From Anoplopoma fimbria (lineage: Eukaryota; Chordata; Actinopteri; Perciformes; Anoplopomatidae), in NCBI RefSeq assembly GCF_027596085.1, contig NC_072460.1, positions 8,790,231 to 8,854,230 on the forward strand: 64,000 nt of DNA. The letters are read 5' to 3'. A model generated the notes under the pieces. That model did not search any database. It worked only from the letters and a program-made list of their open reading frames with translations, and had not been told where the DNA came from. The position numbers were made by a program, and so were the translations under genes. This document shows, piece after piece, positions 24,937 to 36,797 of the stretch. Each line of letters begins with the position of its first letter. Position 1 is the first letter of the stretch.

Positions 24937-25192
24937 TTATGGTTTCTGTAGTATGAAAATTATTGTATAACTCCCGGGTCAAAAATGACCCCAAAGACAA
25001 GATTTGTACCCTGTTGGTGTACAGCTTTTATGGAAATATGAACAAAGGCAATGTTTAACTTTTTCTCATGTTGGGGTCATTCTAGGAAAAGTCATTGAAT
25101 TTCAAGTTGAAAAAAGATCATTAAGGGGGTTTCCTATGCTGTTAAACCTAGTGGCGGGTCATTTTTGACCCCTAAGACAACACAAGGGTTAA
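24348..25192. mobile_element. piggyBac-like MITE with a GT microsatellite inside
   Basis: Flanked by TTAA (24348-24351 and 25189-25192), the piggyBac target site. The terminal inverted repeats CCCTTGTGTTGTCTTA and TAAGACAACACAAGGG are exact. Subterminal palindromes GGGTCAAAAATGACCC occur near both ends (24397, 24977). The 837-bp interior has no transposase and contains a GT run of about 89 bp. Confidence 0.88.
24845..24933. repeat. (GT)n microsatellite
   Basis: About 44 GT units inside the piggyBac-like element. Confidence 0.97.
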
Positions 25193-25338
25193 GACAATTG
25201 ATGCATTACTGTGTTCAACACTTAAATGCTGCAGCTGGTAGAGGCAAGGTTAGAATTGCGTTACGTCCACTTCCTAAATTAAATACGGACGTAGTCTCCT
25301 GATGTGACCCGTGGTGGATCGTCGGTGGAGCTTGGGGG

Positions 25339-25627
25339 GCGGCTGTGGCGTAGTGGAGAGCAAGGTAGTTCAGAGGGTCGGTGGTTCGATACCCGGCTTC
25401 GGCAGTCGATGTGTCCTTGGGCAAGACACTTAACCCCAAGTTGCTCCCGAAGGCTTGCCATCGGTGTGGACTGGATGTTGCATGAATGTTAGTTAGAGTC
25501 TGATGGTGGCACCTTGCATGGTAGCCTGTCATCAGTGTGTGAATGGGTGAATGATATGTAATATACTACTGATTGTAAGTCGCTTTGGATAAAAGCGTCT
25601 GCTAAATGACTGTAATGTAATGTAATG
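25339..25627 (+). mobile_element. tRNA-derived SINE, copy B
   Basis: Same family as 2849-3148: TGGCGTAGTGGAGAGC, B box GGTTCGATACC at 25383-25393, GTGTCCTTGGGCAAGACACT, and the tail TCGCTTTGGATAAAAGCGTC with TGTAA repeats. It lacks a few bases of copy A between the boxes. The frames that cross it are not genes. Confidence 0.88.
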
Positions 25628-27380
25628 GAGCTGAGGCTGAGGTCACTCAACGAGGTCACGCCCTTAATTATGCATATTATTATTTATGCAACTTTAAGTT
25701 TTAATATAATTGAAACAATTGTATTGTATATAAACCTAAAAATTGTATTAGTCACACCCATCTCTGCTCAGCAGGATCAGCCAGGTGTAAACACTGGATG
25801 AATATAGGATATATAATGGAACACAGCCAGAAATTTACAAATGGATATCAAAAGCCAGCGATGAAACACCTTCTTTTTGTGAATAAAGTGAAATCTATGT
25901 TATATAACTGAGCCACAAGTATAATCTGTACATGTACATTTGTTCAGGGATTTTGTCAGTAATTCAACCCACTAAGGTTGAATCCTCTTACAGTACAATG
26001 GAGAGACTGCATGACGGAATTTCTTATTTTTATTTTAAGTCTACAGTTCCATCTAGTGGTTGAAGAGGTAACTCCAGAAAAAAAACATCATTTGGAGGCA
26101 AAAAGTAACATCTTGTACATGGGTCGCCCTGACAACAGCTCCTACACACTGATATCAGATACTGGTATGTGGACAACACTCTGACCTAACTGCACTGCTC
26201 CAGCAGCAACACACCAGCCAGGTCAACCCACACATCACGTTCACATGATTGATAAGCTGTCATCTCATCACGTGTGTTCATGTGAAAGCTAGAGGGGCAT
26301 AAAGACCACAGTGTTCAGGAGACACACTCACACCGAGCCCAATCCAAACCCTGACCACCTCTGTATACACTCAGTTTATTCTACTGCTTTAAAACCTGTT
26401 CACATATTACTTCTTATTACGCATATACAATTAATACATTCCTGATTAGATTCTGTCTATCTCATATTTAAAAATCATATTTATATAATAATATATAATA
26501 TATATTTTATATATTATATATTATTTTCTTGTTTTAATTGCGTGATTTACTTTTTATACCTATTTAAAGAGCATTGTTGGAGGGAGCCTGATATCTTAGA
26601 CTTTCCATGCCATGGAAATTATCTTTAATTGTTGTGCATATGACAATAAATAATATGAAACTAGAAACACTTACAACATAACGATCAGCAGAGAAGAGGC
26701 TACTATACAGATAATTACTATCTCATCAGTGAGGAGGAGGATTACTGTAAGACAGGGACTGACCCCTCAACAGGAACCACCAGGAGAATCCCAGTGGCAC
26801 TCCTTTATCAGGCTGGACTGTCAGAACATCTATTAAGTCACAAGCAGTCAGCCCTAAGCACAAACCAATCAAAATCTTCAGATCTTTGGTCGTACACCTT
26901 AAGGAAACCCCCTCCCCCTTGTGAGGAATACCTGACTGGTGTAAGACATCACCGTGACAACACATGTGACACTTGTGGAGAAAAAATTGTGAAACAGCAA
27001 AGATCCAGGGCTCATGAACAAAAACCAGACCGAAAGCAGTCACAGCTTTTATTGGAAGAAGTCAAAGGTCGTCGACCAAGAGAACATGTTCAGACTAAAA
27101 CTACTATAATCACACACTTAAACTTATCCCGGCTCTACTGAGCAACTTTCTTTCAAATGCTCTTAAAGATTAAAAAAAAATGAATTCTCTTGAGAGTCCT
27201 CTTTCTCTGCTCGTGATCATCAGATCTGTCATTGTTCATATCTGCTAAATCATGACATTTAACCCTCCCCCTTACCGCCGATGTGGTGATGAAGTGCTTC
27301 AAGCAGTGGATGAGTGTGGAATTAACCCCAGAGGATGTTAGATGATTTGATTGTAGAGAATGAGTGCTTAGGTTTCCATT
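25628..27380. other. Intergenic DNA between ephb2 and lactbl1
   Basis: No supported gene. A 115-codon plus-strand frame at 26794-27141 (starting MALLYQAGL) has no recognised family, no splice signals and ordinary composition, so I did not call it. A hairpin-prone AT stretch lies at 26474-26530. Confidence 0.45.
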
Positions 27381-27399
27381 CCACAGTTCTCCATACATT

Positions 27400-27661
27400 T
27401 GGATTGCGGCTGAAGCTCCCAGCAGATTATGATGTCACGGTGGAGTGGGAGAATCAACCCTTCATCTGGAGCCGGTCAGGATTAAGTGTAGGTAAAGCTC
27501 TGTAGTGACTGCTCAGAAGCAGTAGAGCTGAGTTCATGCAGTCCTGCTGGCTTCTCCCCTGAGGAACACGCAGGAAATTTAATTGTGGATTTTAGCTGTC
27601 TAAAGATGAAGAATGACAAGAAGACAATGAGAGACATCTGCGGCTTGTTTTCCCTCCTTTG
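27400..27661 (+). promoter_or_regulatory. lactbl1: Probable lactbl1 promoter and noncoding first exon
   Basis: Higher-GC, repeat-free DNA ends at a good donor (CCTTTG then GTAAGA at 27662). A matching acceptor, TTGTTTTTCTAG, ends at 27835 just before the first coding exon. The exon includes an upstream ATG at 27606 whose 18-codon frame (MKNDKKTMRDICGLFSLL) reaches a stop formed exactly at the splice junction (TG plus A). This fits a 5' UTR exon with a short upstream ORF. Confidence 0.45.
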
Positions 27662-27870
27662 GTAAGATAATTATCTGTCCTACAGTTTCTGTAAAAGCAA
27701 TTTTCATCTTAACTTGTCAAGGGAAAAAGAAAGTCTTTGTCAAAAGTTTTTAAAACCTGCTAAGAAGCTTGTGATTTCGGTTGAGGTACACTCATTCTTC
27801 AGTCTGCTTTACCAACACTAACATTGTTTTTCTAGACTGCTTCTGCTGCCCATAACAACCAGTAGGCAAG

Positions 27871-30800
27871 ATGAAGGTTAAATGGACCATGCTGGGCATG
27901 GTTGTCTTCTTTCTGCTCTCCGTGGTCATGACCTTCGGCTTCATTTGGCAGTATAGGATGCCAAAACTGAAGACAGGTAAAGTCTAACAGATTTACACCC
28001 TCACACATGACTTTCCAACCTGGAGCAACTTTTGGACCTTAGCCTCTTTGCTGTAATTGCTCATTTGCAGAAGCGGCAGCAGGATTACACAAAGCTGGAA
28101 ATAGTAGCAGCAGGACTAGCGGCCGCGTTAAAGCTGATTTGAACTCCTGCTGAGAGACAGGAGGAGCGAATGTGGAGCTTAGCAATGCTGGATGTTTCTG
28201 GGTGAAATGACAACAACCACTGCCTTCAGTTGCTCATGCGTTGTGTGTGATATTTATCTGAATTTGTATACTGTCTGACTGTGACATGCTGTCACATAAG
28301 AAAACACTTAGCTTTATAACCTGGAAGTCCTGGGGAAATGAAAGCAAGTTAACATATTTACAGCACTTAATAATAAACTGTACAGTATGATTGTTTTACA
28401 GCTAGTGTGTACATGCAGCATCAAAAACCTGTATTCACTCCTACCACTAATATTATAAATCTTGATTTTAGCACCTTAATTGTAATATATATGTTTACAA
28501 ACTGACGAATACAGTCACATCAAAAGACTGCAGTAGATCATGTACTGTACTAGTAATAATGTATTAGTACAGATAGGTATAAGATACTAGTAACAGGTCT
28601 GGCAGAGTTTATTAACCATCCACCTGGACCTGTGTCCTTCTCACTTCTAGAACCATGCTTTTCATTTGATTTAATTTAAAGGGCCATTATACATTTGAAA
28701 TGTTTCAGTTGTGAGCATTATAAACAATATTCAGTTCACTTTCATTGTGTTGAGGTTGAGACATCTCAGTAAAACCAAAACTATATGCTCAGAGTGGTAC
28801 ACTACCAGCAGTGTTTAACCAGCCCTTTTTTTAAGCGTAACCATTGCATGGGCCGCTTTCTTGAGGGAGGAATGTGGAGAGCATCTATTCATTTGATTTT
28901 AGAAGACAGGATAACCAAACAAGAGGCAAGGCTATCAAGATTCAGATTAGCAAGATGTATTCGGACAACTGAAAACTACAATATAGACGTATCATTGATG
29001 GGGAAGAAAGGATCATCAATCAAACATGTCCTTCAAATCCCAAATAGAGGGAAGCATGCAGTTCATGTTTATGTAAATGTCATATCCATTAAATCCACAT
29101 TTTTTCTATCTTTTGCTGAGAGTCAATAAACCTTAATGCAAAACGCTAAAAGCTTTACTACAATGGTTTTGTGTACTGCCTGTGTTAATCACACAAGATG
29201 CAACATGAACAATAGACAGCATTGGAGTTTTGCTCACTTTTGACAAATCCAGGCTAGTAGTTTCCCTCTGTGTCCTGCCTTTGTGATAAACTAGGCTACA
29301 AATGTCCTGGAACTGACAACAAACATATGAGTTTCACAAAGGGTCGAAATCTTTTAACATGTTTTTTTAAAGCCCTATAAAATCAAGCTCAAGATGTTAT
29401 CCCCAGTTACACTGGGACCTGCCAAAACAATCTCACTGGGCATCTTTAGTTGCACAATTGAGGTGTCTGTTTACAACAGGGAAGTTGTGTCTACATGATT
29501 CATACATGAAAACTCTGCCTTTTTCCCTTTTCCACAGAAGTGGTTGGAAAACAAGAGGCAGTGGAGGAGATGTGCCCTCTCTTTCCTGAGCCTGTGCCCC
29601 TCACACATCCCATCACATCTCTGAGGGTGGCCTTAGAAAGGGTGAATCTCTTTTTTAATCCAATTTTTCTTAATCATATTTAAATGTTTTATGTATATGA
29701 GAATATTCTGGGTATGCTTATAGTTTTCTTACTGAATTTTCTCCTAACAGATAGATATACTACTGAGGTCCAGCATTCACACCACCAAGCTGCCAGCAAT
29801 ATCAGCCATTGTGGTTTTAAATGACTCTGTTTTGTGGAATGGAAACTTTGGCAAGAAGAACATAAGCGACCCCTCCTCATCTGCACCCAATGAGTACACA
29901 GTGTACAGGTGAGATTTGCAGCTGGTGTGGAAGAGATTAACATAAAATATGACAGAGATATGACAAAAGGGAAGTGGTGATTTGTCTAAATGCCAAATAC
30001 TTAGTCATTAATAATAATGATAGCTAGTCCATAATATTAGCAACTCCATCTGAACAATAATCATTACCACATGATGTAACCTGCAGTCTCATTTTTCTAT
30101 TGAATTGCATCTGATCTGAGGCTTGGAATAAGAATTAGGATTAGACATCCATTGTATTAAGTAAGCTTTACATAGGACCAGTGATCAATGAGACTGAACC
30201 ACTCAATAAATGAGGTGCTTAAATCTGATCTATGTATCATTAAACCGAGATACATTTATTCAATGTTAATATGCATGTGTTACGCTCACTGGGATTGCAG
30301 AATTGCGAGCCTCTCTAAGATCTTCCCCACACTGATGCTATACAAGCTGTGGGAGGACGGCCTGGTGGACTCTCTGGATGACCCTCTGGACAAATACGCA
30401 GACAACTTCACTATTAAGGACCCTCTGTGGAAAGTGGGCGGCCCAGCATCCTCTTCAGTCAGGACCCTCGGCAGCCACTTCCCTGGACTCACCCTACGCA
30501 GGATGGCGGGACAGCTCTCTGGTAAACACACTTTAATGTTTGATGTTTTTAATGACATGGTAACCATCTGTGATGATCTACATTAAAGCTACAGTTGGTA
30601 TCTTAAATCAAAATAATGTTATGTCATACCTGCTCAACTGTCACTATATCCTCACAGAAATGCTTGAGACTGAAATTCTGTGGAAAAAATCAGGTCCCCC
30701 TGCCCTCTCTTAGTGCTCCTTATGTAGTGCTGGAAGTTAGTATGGCACTGGTTCTCTCAACAATCCCAATGGGATTTTTCCATGGTTTTTGGATTATTGC

Positions 30801-33535
30801 ATAAACAAAACGGCAAACAAATGTTTATGATACTTATAGGATTTGTTCAGCAAGATAATCTTGACATATGGCCACCGCTTTTATGATTTATGAATGTACA
30901 TACGATCAGCAGAAGTAAAAAGCTAAAGTTAGGCTATAAACAAACTACACCATGGTCACATGACTTCATGTCAACACCACTAAACTAAAGGAAGATTAAT
31001 TGGTGTGATGACATTCTCATTCCCACTTCTTAGCAACCGCCTTTTTTAAGATCCATAAAGTAAGATAAGATAATCCTTTATTAGTCCCGCAGTGGGGACA
31101 TTTACAGGATTACAGCAGCAGAGAGTATAATGCAAACAAGAGACATAAATTAAAAAAGTTAAAAATCCACAATAACTAAAATATTATATATACAGACAGA
31201 ATATTTGTAGTTTTGCACAGTGTATTTATATTGCATAGATTTTTAGTGTTGTGTGGTCTACTGGGATATTTGCTGATGTATTTCATGACTTAGAACAAAA
31301 AGTTAGAATTCAGCTTGTTAAGCAGACCTTATTCCAGGCATCTAACCAAACACCCCTTCAAAAAAATGCAAAATACAACTCATTTCAGGGTTTTAGGACT
31401 CATTCCTGTCGCACTGTGTGGCATTTGCAAGATTCCGCTGTGCCTGAAGCAAAACAACCAATCACAGCCAAGGACTCAATTACTCCGATCAAGATTATGT
31501 TACCACATTGCCTTTTTCTCGCCTCACATGTTTTCAGAAACACATATTAGAATACTGTTCAGCTGCAAAGTTAATAAGTTTGTGACATAGTGACATGTTG
31601 AAATCAGTCAAGCCAACACCAAGCACCGCCCACTGACTGGAGCAAACTTTCTTTTTACAGAATATTTGTCACATGTACTACTGTGAGGACAGCGTGTGAA
31701 TGAAGCACATTGGTCAAAATGTAGGTCTAGACTCTCAAACCCAGCAGGTTGTTTCTGTTTAGGACATGCCTCTATAATCCACCACAGCACCTTAGTTAAC
31801 CTGGGCTAACATGAATAGACAGAGCAGCTATATTTACACTGAGCTGTGTCCCGATATAGAGCTAATCAGCTCTGTGTACTAAGAATGAAAGGGAAGGATT
31901 AACAGAAGGGGACGCCCTGGGGAAGTCTTGTAGTCTTGTAAGTATTATAATTTATCTGAGGTAAACATAAATGTATGTACCAAAATTCATGGTTATCCAT
32001 CTAAGAAAAAAAAAAAAACAGCCTCATGCTAGAGGAAAAATCAGATCACCAAACTCAATAGGAAGCATTACTGGGGACCTTTCATGTCTGTACAAAATCA
32101 TGTGATCAAGTAGATGATGAGATACGTCACTCTTTAACTGTAAAGTTTGACATAGATGTTTGTGCTAAATGAAAAGTCAGATGTTCATCAAAGTTATTGG
32201 GATACATGCTGTTTGGACCTCAAAAGTTTCAGGTATTTTAGTCTTGACCAAGTTGATCAACTAACGACTAACTGAAGTTCAAATATTTCCACAGGGTTAC
32301 CGAGAAGATTGAGGTCAACTAATCTTCTTTGGAGAGGAGACACAGAGGCAGCCCTTAATTTGTTACAGGATGATGTCCTTGTGGCTGATCCAGGCACCAA
32401 GTAAGACTCTGTTTCCTTCCTGTGTTGCTCAATTTTTGCTCTATTGACTGAGAACTAAAAGGAGGTTGATGTCTATGCATAGAACAAGGATTCTTTTGGT
32501 ATTTTGCATCCAGGGAGAGCTTGCAAACATCTGTAACATCACTTTCTCTTTTCCCTCAGATGCCACTACAGCAATGTTGCTTTTTCCTTATTGGCCAACG
32601 TCTTGGCCCCGAGGGTGACTGGCTCAGACTTTGAGAGTTGGGTGTCTGACAATGTTCTGGAGCGGCTCAGCATGGAGGACACTGGTTTCAACTTGACTCT
32701 AGCCATTCAGAGGCAGATGGCTGTGGGTGTGTACAGCAATGGCAAGCCAGCTCCCCTCTACAACCTCGGCTGGTACCGACCTGCAGGCCAGATGTATTCC
32801 ACAGCAGCTGACATGGCCAAGCTCATGATGGCTCTTCTGGGTGCATATGGCGGGACCCTACTCCATCAGGACACCCTTAACACGATGCTGACCCCACTCT
32901 TCCGATGCCACAGCGGCTACTTTGCCAACTCCACCGGCACACCTTGGGAGATCAATGAGCAGTTTGGCTATGATGTGGTGAGGAAAGACGGCGACCTGGA
33001 CGGTTATGCAGCCACACTCTCCCTGGTGCCACGGCTCAAACTGGGACTGGTGATCCTGATGGCTGGGGTTCGGCCTGCAGACCAGGACCTTGTGAGCCAG
33101 GCCTACAGCTATCTCATCCCCGCCGTGGAGACGGCTTTCAGAAACGCTAAACGAACTCTCAGACCGCCGCCCAACCCATCTCCATATGTGGGTTTTTTCA
33201 CTTACAGGAATATGACCTTCTATGAGATTAAGGTGGACTCAGGCGGGGTGCTGGTCATGCAGCAATTTGGACCACAGGTGGACACAACTGTCCCCTCCAA
33301 GTACCGAACTATTCGGCTGGATTACCTACAGGACAGGGTGTTCAGGGTGGTGTTTGAGAGCCCATACCCTTGCAAGCTGAAGGTCAACAGCGCCTCTGTT
33401 TCCCTGGAGGCACAGGACAGACAGCTCTTCAACTTTTACCTCTTTAACAAGAAAGGCATGTCGCCAGGGTTTGATTCCCCAGGACTAAACACTTACAAGG
33501 TGACAAGGATAGCTGGCAGACCATACTTTACTTAA
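27871..33535 (+). CDS. lactbl1: Beta-lactamase-like protein 1 (membrane-anchored serine hydrolase homologue)
   Basis: Member of the serine beta-lactamase/penicillin-binding-protein family found in animals (LACTB relatives). Substrate unknown. Coding exons: 27871-27976, 29538-29641, 29751-29908, 30301-30521, 32295-32400 and 32560-33535. All junctions are GT/AG and phase is kept, giving 556 aa. Residues 7-26 form a membrane segment (MLGMVVFFLLSVVMTFGFIW), suggesting a type II anchor with the hydrolase domain outside the cytoplasm or in the lumen. Family motifs are present: S126-L-S-K129 (S-x-x-K nucleophile), Y235-S-N237 (Y-x-N) and PAGQMYSTAADMAKLM at about 306-321. H349-S-G may stand for the third motif. 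Human LACTBL1, from memory, lies next to EPHB2, which supports the name. The 3' UTR carries an hAT insertion. Confidence 0.93.
30301..30521 (+). CDS. lactbl1: lactbl1 exon 4, S-x-x-K active-site exon
   Basis: Encodes RIASLSKIFPTLMLYKLWED and the helical part after it. S126 is the expected acyl-accepting serine and K129 the general base of the S-x-x-K motif. The exon runs from a GATTGCAG acceptor to a GTAAAC donor. Confidence 0.9.
31061..31205 (-). repeat. GATAA-tailed dispersed repeat, copy 2, in lactbl1 intron 4
   Basis: AAGATAAGATAATCCTTTAT, GTCCCGCAGTGGGGACATTT and GGATTACAGCAGCAGAGAG. It matches the repeat at 49020-49215 in reverse. Confidence 0.8.
32560..33535 (+). CDS. lactbl1: lactbl1 last exon, bulk of the hydrolase fold and C-terminus
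   Basis: Begins at CCCTCAG/A and encodes K-C-H-Y-S-N with the Y-x-N motif, then PAGQMYSTAADMAKLM, HSGYFAN and a C-terminal extension ending GRPYFT with stop TAA. It is one uninterrupted 324-residue frame, so the catalytic half is intact. Confidence 0.93.
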
Positions 33536-33565
33536 TAATTAGTAGAACTCAACCAGTTTGACACT

Positions 33566-34400
33566 GTAACTGATAGGGGTGTAACTGATCCCAAAATTCA
33601 CGGTTCGCTTCAATACGGTACAGTGGTGCCATGGTTTGGTATGTTTTCAATACAGAAGTAGAAATGCCAGAGAAATTTACTTGATTTAAAAATCTTTGTA
33701 TTTATTAAACTAACAGCATAAAGTATGTTCTTTTTGACTTTGAACAATAATAGATTCATTTCAGTACAGGAAGCTGCAGCAACATGGCTTTTCATCTCCC
33801 ATTCAGAGGGGAGGTAATGTGCCGTTACAGTCAGGTAGCTCTGTGTAGCCCTTTAAGTCTAGCCGTCTGTTGTCAGAGCAACAGTGGTGATCCAGACATT
33901 TGGTTCTCTCTTATGGCTTTTGTTTTATTGTGCATAACAGGAATTACGGTCTGGCTGAAACAGGCTTGTGAAGGAGTAATGTTATGGGACTCATTAACAT
34001 TAAGTATGTTCGTAAAGCCTGCGTTTCCATTTCAGACTAGGGGCTCATATCCGTGGCTATAAATGTGCTTATCTCCGTGGTGATAGTTTTAGCCCTTTCT
34101 GAATCTGTAGTGAATATCAGCCTCAACGCTGCGGGGAGAGTTTGTATTGTGTGTGCTGCTCCTGGTTTTCCTGGTGAGTTAGCATAACGTGCCTCACCGG
34201 AGTAAATTTTTTTAATTCTGAGTGTCCGACAGCACGTTGCCTGTTACGCTGTGTGGGTTGCCATTTTGAGCGCAGTGGCTCCACAGAGAACATTCTTTTT
34301 CACACGATGTAAACTATATTTTACTAATGCAATAGTTTTATTCCAGCTCGTAGCGACGGTTAGATACAAATACGTGTGTTGTTAAACCCCTAGTAACTGA
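33566..34400. mobile_element. Nonautonomous hAT-like element with perfect 8-bp target duplication
   Basis: GTAACTGA occurs directly at both sides (33566-33573 and 34393-34400). The element between (33574-34392, 819 bp) starts TAGGGGTGTAAC and ends GTTAAACCCCTA, imperfect terminal inverted repeats. An 8-bp duplication and such ends are hAT hallmarks. No transposase frame is present. It begins 38 bp after the lactbl1 stop codon, so it lies in or next to the 3' UTR. Confidence 0.88.
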
Positions 34401-34774
34401 GGGTTGTGTCATGGACAAATGCAAAAACTCAATATGGCACACACGTTCTTTCATTGGTAATGTGATGTTCTTTTGCTAAGATTAATACTGTTAATCTGAA
34501 CTTGCATTTAAATTTAATTTATTTAATACACCTCTGATTATAATACTGTAGCGATTTAATAATTTAGTCATACCCAATTGTCCAAATGACAGTGCTGTTT
34601 AAATGTTGGAATATACATGTTTGATTAATGGACAATGTGGCAGTATTCTTCTTCAACCTTTAAGTGCCTCGAGTGTGACCGAGAAGGAGGAAAAGCACAA
34701 CTGACTGAATTGTGGAGTGCTCAAGTTTTTCAAGATTTATATCTACCATGGAAGCATGTGAAAATGCTATGAGC

Positions 34775-34812
34775 AATAAAGAGAAAAGTTCTAAAATAAT
34801 ATGCTAAATAAA
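34775..34812 (+). terminator. lactbl1: Possible lactbl1 polyadenylation signals
   Basis: Two AATAAA hexamers, at 34775-34780 and 34807-34812, are the first good pair found downstream of the lactbl1 stop, 1.2 kb away and beyond the hAT insertion. Assignment to lactbl1 is by position only. Confidence 0.3.
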
Positions 34813-35394
34813 ACTTGTGGTATTGATGTTTAACAAGTGTTTATTAAGCATGAATTATGTATTTTAAGTGATAATGTACATGTGAACATAAATGTACATG
34901 CATATGCAGGTTTCCTACATGTGTTAACAAAAAACTGAAGATTAGGTAAGTTTAATGTAGGTTTATTTATTGCATTAGCCTACATTACATTACATTTCTA
35001 CTTGCATGCTTCCAGTGTACCGCTGGGATGGGGAACATGATAAACTAACAGATCTTATAAGCAGTAGAAATGTGAATGATACTGGGTTCTAAGGGTACCT
35101 ATGAGTCCCCCCATGTCGGATAACAGAAGTTCGGACTGGGCAAGTTGATGAAGTCTGAATTATTGCTCTAGCTCTTTATCTATTCTATACTTAATATCTA
35201 TTGGAGTCCCGATGATGTGTAAAGAAAGCACTGGAAACAGACAGAGTTCGATGCAATACATTTTATTTTTTAGGCAAAGAATTCAACCCGAGTGACTCCC
35301 TGGAGAGCGAACTTGTTCTGTCCTTGACCAGGTTTTTTATAGTGTCACTGCATTTTGATCTGTAAGCTCTTCCTCTATGTCCTTTGACAATATT

Positions 35395-36475
35395 TTTTTA
35401 ATTACCGAGCTACTGTTCCTCCCGGGGAAGGGTTGCCCGCACCGAGACCTGTCCATCACCATTGATGATGCCGTGGTGACGCCAACTCGGACTGTGAGGA
35501 ATCTGGGTGTGACCCTGGACGACCAACTGTCGTTCTCAGCAAGCATTGCATCGGTCACACGCTCCTGCAGATTCCTCCTCTACAACATCAGGAGGATTTG
35601 CCCCTTCCTCACTGAGGAGACGGCGCAGGTGCTCATCCAGGCTCTGGTCATCTCCCGCCTGGACTACTGCAACTCACTACTTGCTGGAGCCCCGGCGTCG
35701 GCCATCAGACCTCTGGAGCTTGTCCAGAAAGCTGCAGCACGTCTGGTGTTCAATCGCCCCAAGTTCTCCCACACAACTTCCCTTCTCCGTTCTCTACACT
35801 GGCTCCCTGTAAGAGCTCGCATCCAGTTTAAGACTCTGGTGCTAGCCTACAGGGCAGTGAAAGGAACAGCTCCTTCCTATCTCCAGGCCTTGGTCAAGCC
35901 CTACACCCCCGCCCGACCATTTCGCTCTGCTGCCTCGGGCGATTGGTTGCCCCGTCGCTCAGAGGTCCCTGCGGCCGATCCACCCGGTCACAGCTTTTTT
36001 CTGTCCTGGCCCCTCAGTGGTGGAATGAACTCCCCACTGACCTCAGGACAGCAGAGTCGCTGCCCATCTTTCGGCGCAGGCTGAAAACTCACCTCTTCAT
36101 GAAGTACTACCCTGAGCCTTCCTCGTAGCACTTATTGCATTCGTATTAGTTGTTGCACGTATTGTATTCGTATCAGTTCGCTGCACTTATTGAATTCGTA
36201 TTCGTTTACTGCACTTATCCTATTCGTAGTAGTTTGTAGCACTTATTATATTCGTATTAGTCTGTTGCAATTATTGTTTTCGTAGTAATTTGCTTCTGCA
36301 CTATACTTTTGCTCTGGTTTATGCTCTAAGATGCTTGTTTAAGAAAGGAGATGCACTTATGACTTCTGGTGACTAGTAGTTCTCTTGAATACCTATGTTG
36401 AATACACTTCCTGTAAGTCGCTTTGGATAAAAGCGTCTGCTAAATGACTGTAATGTAATGTAATGTAATTACACT
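35395..36475 (+). mobile_element. 5'-truncated L2-like LINE, 3' end
   Basis: Encodes the C-terminal part of a LINE protein: TELLFLPGKGCP, VRNLGVTLDDQLSF, ALVISRLDYCNSLLAG, LHWLPVRARIQFKTLVLAYR and, after a frameshift near 35940, LAPQWWNELPTDLRTAESLP and FRRRLKTHLF. These are typical of L2 clade elements in fish. The 3' end (36411-36470) has GTAAGTCGCTTTGGATAAAA and TGTAA repeats, the same as the tail of the SINEs at 2849 and 25339. Dead copy. Confidence 0.87.
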
Positions 36476-36797
36476 CACTTTACCTCATTATAATGGAGTC
36501 TCCAGGTGTGCCAAGCTTTACTTTTTCACAATCCTTTTCCATAAATAACATCTTTCTGTCTTTTCTAATTGGGAGTAGGAGACTCTTTTTATGCCTCCTA
36601 TCCTTGCATAACATCTTTCTGACTTTTCTAAAGGGTGATGGAAAGTCCCTGACTCAGCATGCTCACATCTGTGCTCCTGACAGCATTCTTTTCGGGGTGC
36701 TGAAGTGTGTTTTTAAAACTTTGAACCATTTACTACATAAAACAGGTTATATCTTAAACCTCTATATTCACACACATTTCAGTATGCAGATGTCATA

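Noticed and set aside
25215..25532. 105-codon minus-strand frame
   Set aside because: It is the reverse translation of SINE copy B; a similar frame appears across SINE copy A.
26794..27141. 115-codon frame starting MALLYQAGL
   Set aside because: No family recognised, ordinary intergenic composition and no clear promoter or splice signals. A CDTCGEK-like phrase alone does not make a zinc finger.
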